A stretch of DNA of 64,000 nt from Galaxea fascicularis (taxonomy: Eukaryota > Cnidaria > Anthozoa > Scleractinia > Euphylliidae). Below the pieces are notes generated by a model, which made no database searches, was not told the origin of the DNA, and worked only from the letters and a program-made list of their open reading frames with translations. The stretch lies in the NCBI GenBank assembly GCA_948470475.1, contig OX419342.1, forward strand, positions 7,556,547-7,620,546, in the 5' to 3' direction. The position numbers were made by a program, and so were the translations under genes. This document shows, piece after piece, positions 58,196 through 64,000 of the stretch; the first letter of the stretch is position 1; each line of letters opens with the position of its first letter.

Positions 58196-58272
58196 GAAAT
58201 TTCCTAAATTTCTACTAACACCGAAAAATTACTTAAGTAGTATCAAGAGAAGGTAGTCCAATGTCTCGTAAG

Positions 58273-60241
58273 TTATTCCTCAATTCTACTCAGATAATCT
58301 GCTCCCACGTTCTCGGATCCCTTGATAGCCTCCACTCTAAAGTTATAACTCTGAAGGAACAAAGCCCAACGCATTAGGCGTCCGTTGGTGTACTTCGCAC
58401 TGTTCATGTACTTCAGTGGCTCGTGATCTGTTTGTAGCACAAAGGAAACTCCATACAAATAAAGATGAAACCTTTTGAATCCCCACACAATGGCTAAACA
58501 CTCTTTCTCAATGGTTGAATAATTACGTTCTGCACTTGACAATTTCTTACTTCCATAGCAAACGGGGAATAACTTGCCGTCATGCTCCTGCATTAATACA
58601 GCGCCAATACCACTGTCGGAGGCGTCAGTCTGCAGAAAGTAGGTTTTCCCTGGATCTGGCAGACGAAGGACTGGTTCCTTTGTTAGGAGAGCCTTGATGC
58701 TCTGATAGGCTTTCTCTTGTGCCTCTCCCCATTCAACTTTGTTCGGCTGGCCTTTACGCGTAAGATCAGACAGCGGGGCTGCTATTGCTGCGAAGTTAGG
58801 GATAAAATCGCGATAATATCCAGCCAGACCCATGAACGATCTTATCTGCTTCTTGGTAGTTGGTCTTGGAGCATCTCTAATCTTCGTCACGTTGTCTTCG
58901 TGAAGACCAATTAATCCTTCCTCCAAACGATGACCAAGAAAGTCAACAGTGTTAACTCCGAAGAGGCATTTAGTCGGCCTTATGGTCATTCCAGCTTCTG
59001 ACAAGCGTGTAAACAACTCTCGAAGCGCCTTGATGTGTTCTTCCCACGTACGGGTATGAACCAAAATATCATCCCAGTAAAATTCTACATTGTCCAGTCC
59101 ATGCAACAGCTTCTTCATGGCTCTCTTTAAGGTCGCTGCGGAGTTGATCATACCAAACGGCATCTTCAGAAATTCGTATGATCCGTCAGGCGTCACAAAA
59201 GCAGTCTTCGGTATATCCTCCTCAGGTATAGAAATTTGCCAGTAACCCTTGCTCAAATCAATTCTTGTAAAATACTTGTCACCACTCAATTTCTGGAACA
59301 AATGCTCGGCAGTCGGCATAGGTTCAGGGTCAAACACGGTTAACTTGTTTAACTTCCGGTAGTCCACACATACACGATTTGTGTTGTCTTTCTTCTTAAC
59401 AACTACAACAGGCGAAGCATATGGCGAACTTGATTCTCTTATGACTCCCATCTTCATCATGTCTGTAATATCCTTCTTCAGCGATTCTCTCAGGCTATAC
59501 GGTACTGGATAAGGTCTTGACCTAACTGGCTGATCGGATGTAAGTTTGATATGATGCTGAGCCAAACTTGTTGTGCCAGGAGCTTCTGTGAACAAACTTT
59601 GGAACTGCGTCGCTAAGCCCATAAACTCTACTCTTTGCTCATCAGTAAGGTTATCTCCCGTGGCCACATCTTTGATTGACTCTTTAGCAACATATCCACC
59701 AATCTCCAGAAAATCAACATCGTCTACAGGATCCACTGTTTCTAATTCACTTTTAACGTCGTCGTTCTTACGATCATTAATGTTCTCTTCAACAGCCACT
59801 GCTCCTACGGGTACTGAATTCTCTCGCTCAAAATACTTCTTCAGTAAATTGGCATGGTAAACTTTCTCCTTTCCTTTAACGCGCACTTTATAGTCATTAA
59901 GACCCACTACAGCACTAACCTCGAATGGACCCTTCCATTGCATTAAAAGCTCGTTATGGTCAGTCGGTAGCAGCACTAACACTTTATCTCCTAGTTCAAA
60001 CTTCCTGACTTTAGCCTTACGATCGTAGTAATGCTTGCCTTTAACTTGGGCTTTCTGAAGCTCGGTGTGCGCAAGCTTGAGGGTATCTTCTAGCTTCTCG
60101 CGTAGCTCAAACACATACTGGTAGCTGTTCTTCACTTCAGGTTCCTCCAGCTCTTTCGTCCACAGCTCTTTAAGGATAAACATCGGCCCTCTAACAGCTC
60201 TTCCATACAGCAACTCAAACGGTGAAAAACCAGTAGACTCT

Positions 60242-60276
<35 letters not shown>

Positions 60277-62748
60277 AATATAACGGTGCCACTGTCTCGG
60301 CTGCTCGCTACACAATCTCTTCAGCATGCTCTTCATAGTTCCATTGAACTTTTCCGTCAGGCCATTACACATGGGGTGATAAGGCGTCGTAGTGAGCTGT
60401 TTAATACTCAACAGCCGCGTCACTTCTTTCATGCACTCCGATACAAATTGTGTACCAAGGTCACTCAAAATTTCTTCAGGCACTCCCAAACGACTAAAGA
60501 TATCCACCAATGCTTCTGTGACAGTTTCCGTGTCAATGTTCTTGAGCGGAACAGCTTCAGGATAACGGGTTCCAAAGTCGACCAATGTCAATATATATCT
60601 GTGACCGCCTTCACTCGGGGGACTAATGGGACCAACCAGATCGATTGCTACTCTCTTGAATGGCTTGTCAATTAATGGCATCTTCTCCAGGGGAACCTTC
60701 GGTACGGAACCCTTGTTAACTGTCTTCTGACATACATCACAGGACTTGCAATAACGAGTCACGTCTCCTTGAATACCTGGCCAATAGAATGCACTTTGAA
60801 TTTTATCTGCCGTTTTCGTTATTCCCATATGACCTCCCATGATCGATCCGTGCGCTAGTTCCATTATTCGGTTTCTCAACTGCACAGGAACCATAACTTG
60901 CTTGAGGGGTTTACCACCATTCACATAAGGGTGCTTGTAAACACGGTAAAGAACTCCACCTTTCACTTCAAATGACTTCTCAGCCTGGCCTCTCACAACT
61001 ACATCATCTTGCTCCCAATATTTTTGTAAGCTCTCGTCATCACGTTGCATTTGTTTGAGCTTTTCTCTATCAACGACAGGACTTTCATTGGTAGCCGGTA
61101 CCTTCAGCGGGATGTGTTCTCCGGCCTTCTTTGCTTGACTTCTCGTTGTTACAGCACATGCCTCTTGCACATGATCTTGCCAGCTTGGATCTGGGTCGTC
61201 AGCAGCTCTCGCGCCCGGTACATTACCAACAATCAAATCGTAAACCGCATCAGGGAGACATTGCGCTTCCACTTCGCCCTTGAGATAGGGTGTGTCAACT
61301 TCAATCTTCGCAATAGGCACTTTCCTTGCTGTGTTATCGATGAGCAGCATAACGTTAAAGTCGCCAGTGTACTGATCCTCGGACACAAGATCCTTCTTTA
61401 CAACTATTCCACTACAACCAGTGTCTCTCAGGACATCAACGGATTTCTCTCCAACTCTTCCTTTCACGACGGGCATTTTACTTCTCACTCCAGACAACGG
61501 TTCAACACAGGCACTACTCAGCAACGGAATCTTCTTACCACAAGCCAACACAAGCTTGTTATCTTGAATACAGGACTTAACTTCTTCTGCTGAAGGTTTA
61601 ACTTCTGGTGGCTGAACTAGACAACTAGCACTCACTTGACCACGTTGCACAGGGATACCATCCCTACTTTGTCCTCCTAGCCTTCTTCCACTTGAGCGAC
61701 AATTTCTAGCTTCATGTCCCTGCTTGCCACACAGAAAACATCTTCTTGTCACGGTTGGGCAGTTGATAGCTCTATGACCGCGAGCGTTACACTTGAAGCA
61801 CTGGAGGGGTGTTGTATTAAACTGTGTGTTCTTGGGTTCGTCCCTCTCAGACTGTACTGCCGGCTTCCTGCTCACTGGGCTAAATAAATGCTTGCCATGA
61901 GCCTCTAAGTACTGGTCAGCGATTTTTGCAATCTTCGCTAGGGTTTCAGGTGCCCTTTCTCGTAGATGAATGGCCAGATCTTTAGGGCAGGAATCAATAA
62001 ACTGTTCTTTCACAATTAAGTCCTTTAAGCCCTCAAAGGTTTCCTCAGTATCTGAAAGCTCTAGCCATCGTAACAGGTATCTGTCCAGTCGCACAATAAA
62101 CTGCTCCGGACTTTCATCAACTTCCGGTTTAGATGCTCTAAATTTGCGACGATAGCCGTCTTCTGTGAGGTCATATCTCTTCATCAATGCAATCTTCACT
62201 CTATCGTAATCTTTAGCTGCGTCCTCCGATAGACGTGAATACACTTCTAGTGCCCGTCCAGACAACAGAGCACTGAGCTTCGACGCCCATCCATCTTTTT
62301 TCCACTTAGCTGTCTCAGCAAATCTCTCGAACCTCTGTAAATATGCGTCTAGATCATCTTTACCATCCACAAACGCTGGAAGTTTCGGCGCTTTAGCTCG
62401 GTCCTCTCTATCACGTGGACGATCGTCAAGATTTCCTAACCGCGCGAGTTCTAATTCGTGCTCCCTCTTCGCAGCCTCGGCGGCCTCTTTCTGTTTCAGG
62501 ATATCAGCTTCCATTTCCAATTTCCTAATTTCTCTTTCTTGACGTCTCGCTTCCCTTTCTTCATCCTGTCGTCTGCGTCTCTCTTCTTTCTCTTCCTCTT
62601 CACGTCTCTGTCTTTCCTCTTTTTCTTCTTCAAGCTGCCTACGTCTCTCTTGTTTTTCATCATCAAGCTTTTGCTGTTCACGCACAAATTCGAGAAGCTT
62701 TTCTCCTTCCAGGCCAAACACTTTTCCAAGTTGAACAAATTTCTCCAT
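58273..62748 (-). CDS. Gag-pol polyprotein, Gmr1-type domain order
   Basis: 1491 codons, ATG at 62748, no frameshift between gag and pol. Residues 25-105: charged coiled coil. About 125-290: retroviral-type capsid of the SCAN-related kind. Two CCHC zinc knuckles at 317-330 and 337-350. Protease DTG at 442-444. Integrase HHCC finger (H633, H640, C667, C670), catalytic D703, D763, E799, and a GPF/chromo-less tail near 940. Then reverse transcriptase about 1075-1275 with YRKLNK (1130-1135) and YWDD (1224-1227), and RNase H about 1365-1490 (TDAS, IEKE, TDHEPL). Integrase before RT is the copia order, but all domains are gypsy-like, as in Gmr1 elements. The usual YVDD/YIDD is YWDD. Stop just inside the 3' polypurine tract. 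Confidence 0.95.
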
Positions 62749-62898
62749 TTCACAGTATTAAAATTCCAAAACTCTTCCACTCGTATCACTTTCTTTCACA
62801 GCACAGGTACTTTCTTCTAAATTGTGCTCCTTTCCTGGTTAACGGTAGACAACAAACAGTTCCTTGAATTCCACTCTTTAACTCACTCGCTCACTTCA

Positions 62899-62913
62899 CG
62901 GACAGGCCCCCAA
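62899..62913 (-). promoter_or_regulatory. tRNA primer-binding site
   Basis: Minus strand just inside the 5' LTR reads TTGGGGGCCTGTCCG: one base, then TGG, complementary to a tRNA ending in CCCCCA. The tRNA species is not determined. Confidence 0.65.
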
Positions 62914-63499
62914 TGTTACGAGTTCGATTGTGTTGTGACGAGTGAGAAGTGGGTTGTTTGTAGACTAAACAGAACGCAGGGTTGTCGGAACAGCAACAAG
63001 GTTATTTATTCCAAACGAAAGTAGTGAACTCCGCACAAGACTTCACAATAAGCTCACACTAGGCTTGTAAAATTATACTCGACCTCCGTCACACTTCGAT
63101 ACTCACGGCCTCTGCCAAATGTACACGACCTCTGTCACACTTCAATAAACACGGCCTCCGCCAACTGTATAAACGACCTCTGTCAACTTCAATAAACACG
63201 GCCTCCGCCAAACGCTCTCAGCTCTCAAGTTACTTCTCTTTACTTTCTTCAACAAACACTCTGCTTAGAAAAACTCTAAAGCTACACCGACCGGCTTATA
63301 TACTCTACACAATAAAATTCTAGAACTTTCCAACTCAGCTAAATAAAGAAACATTACAATAAGAACTATTTACAGCTACTACGCAAACGGCTTAAAAATA
63401 GAATTACGGAATCACGATGATTCAGCACTAATTAAATATGCAGAACATTCTAGACACTTCCAGACAGTAACGCGAGTCACGCAATAATTTTTCGTAACA
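62914..63499 (-). repeat. 5' LTR of the Gmr1-like element
   Basis: Identical to the other LTR. TATATAAG on the minus strand at about 63295-63302 is the likely element promoter. Confidence 0.9.
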
Positions 63500-63504
63500 A
63501 AGAT

Positions 63505-63840
63505 GAGTTGGTGCGAGTTGAAAAGTAGGTCATGTCTATAATATGTTCAGGACTACCCTCCCAGGAGGCCATCGAACAAGTGAACATTGTCCCCATTTTA
63601 GATTTCATCATGGGGCTTAGCACTAATACTTTCGACACCATTACGAAGGACTCAGAACACCCTCTGAACAGTTTAATACTATTTAGTGGACCGTCACATT
63701 ATACTTTAAGGTGCAACCGGTGTTTTACCGTACCTAAATGCAAGACAGATTGTTTTAGAAATAGTTTTATTATTAGATCCTGTAGTGCATTAGACCGGAA
63801 GTTTACCGGAAATCATTTTGGTGTTTCCCATGATACCTAG
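63505..63840 (+). pseudogene. Non-LTR retrotransposon RT fragment, right part
   Basis: Continues from 57592: ELVRVEK, an in-frame stop, MSIICSGLPSQEA, NIVPILDFIMGL, SLRCNR-like YTLRCNRCF and VPKCKTDCFRNSFI. This is the C-terminal end of the same reverse transcriptase; a stop and divergence show it was dead before the LTR element landed. Confidence 0.7.
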
Positions 63841-64000
63841 TGGGGTTGGTAGGTGTGTGTGTTTTGGAGGAAGCCATGTTTTGTTAGCCTGAAGTGTTGT
63901 GTTCTGGAACATCAAGGCAGTTATCCATTAAATGATGCGATTTTACAGATCCTGTATTGGGAACATATATATATATAGTTTCTCAGTTTCCCTTTTACCA
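63841..64000. other. Right edge, non-coding
   Basis: Probably 3' tail of the non-LTR element or host intron, with a short (AT)n tract at about 63966. Confidence 0.35.

Larger units (their letters stand above)
57593..63499 (-). mobile_element. Complete Gmr1-like Ty3/gypsy LTR retrotransposon
   Basis: 5907 bp on the minus strand: LTRs 57593-58178 and 62914-63499 (TGTTACG...CGTAACA), identical base for base, flanked by AAGAT (57588-57592 and 63500-63504). One gag-pol frame fills the interior. Polypurine tract and primer site are in place. Identical LTRs and an unbroken frame make it very young and possibly competent. No envelope frame. Confidence 0.95.

Noticed and set aside
58515..62820. Plus-strand frames across the LTR element
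   Set aside because: Shadows of the intact minus-strand gag-pol frame.

Overview
This is nuclear DNA of an animal. It is AT-rich, has long GT-AG introns and is crowded with short inverted-repeat transposons. The repeat types (a Penelope-like tail with a minimal hammerhead motif, a Gmr1-like Ty3/gypsy element, tRNA-derived SINEs, fold-back elements with 9-10 bp or TTAA target duplications) and a CUB/FN3 receptor kinase suggest a cnidarian, most likely an anthozoan such as a stony coral. That placement is inference from family content. No rRNA gene, true tRNA gene or CRISPR array is present.

Layout. (1) 1-4.8 kb: mobile DNA only, including a 720 bp element with perfect 118 bp terminal inverted repeats and a 10 bp target duplication. 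(2) 4.8-15.5 kb, + strand: a histone deacetylase 3 gene whose recognisable exons keep the catalytic signatures. Three exon blocks of the family are absent, one splice donor is GT to AT, and two exons carry frame-disrupting insertions, so it reads as a broken copy (or as a badly assembled one). Its introns hold two tRNA-type SINEs and several fold-back elements. (3) 15.5-18.2 kb: intergenic. (4) 18.2-56.4 kb and beyond the window, + strand: one large receptor tyrosine kinase gene. It has a signal-peptide exon, six CUB domains (each split over two exons, bounded by phase-1 introns), three single-exon FN3 domains, a transmembrane exon and the N-lobe of a tyrosine kinase. The exons in the window join into an open frame of 1187 codons. 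The kinase C-lobe is not in the window.

The last four CUB domains lie in a 2737 bp tandem array (3.6 units) with almost no divergence, so the gene has recently gained extracellular domains (or the assembly has duplicated them). Introns around the older CUB exons are recognisably paralogous to the array, so the ectodomain grew by repeated duplication of an intron-CUB module. Several deletion-derivative DNA transposons sit in this gene's introns. One carries a broken MADF-domain frame. One carries two opposed gene beginnings, one of them a RecQ-type helicase start.

(5) 57.2-63.8 kb, in what is probably the next intron: a three-layer nest. An older TACCTGCC-type repeat lies next to a 3' fragment of a non-LTR reverse transcriptase, which is split by a complete, very young LTR retrotransposon on the minus strand. 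That element has identical 586 bp LTRs, a 5 bp target duplication and a single intact 1491-codon gag-pol frame. Its pol order is protease-integrase-reverse transcriptase-RNase H, the Gmr1 arrangement, not the usual gypsy order.
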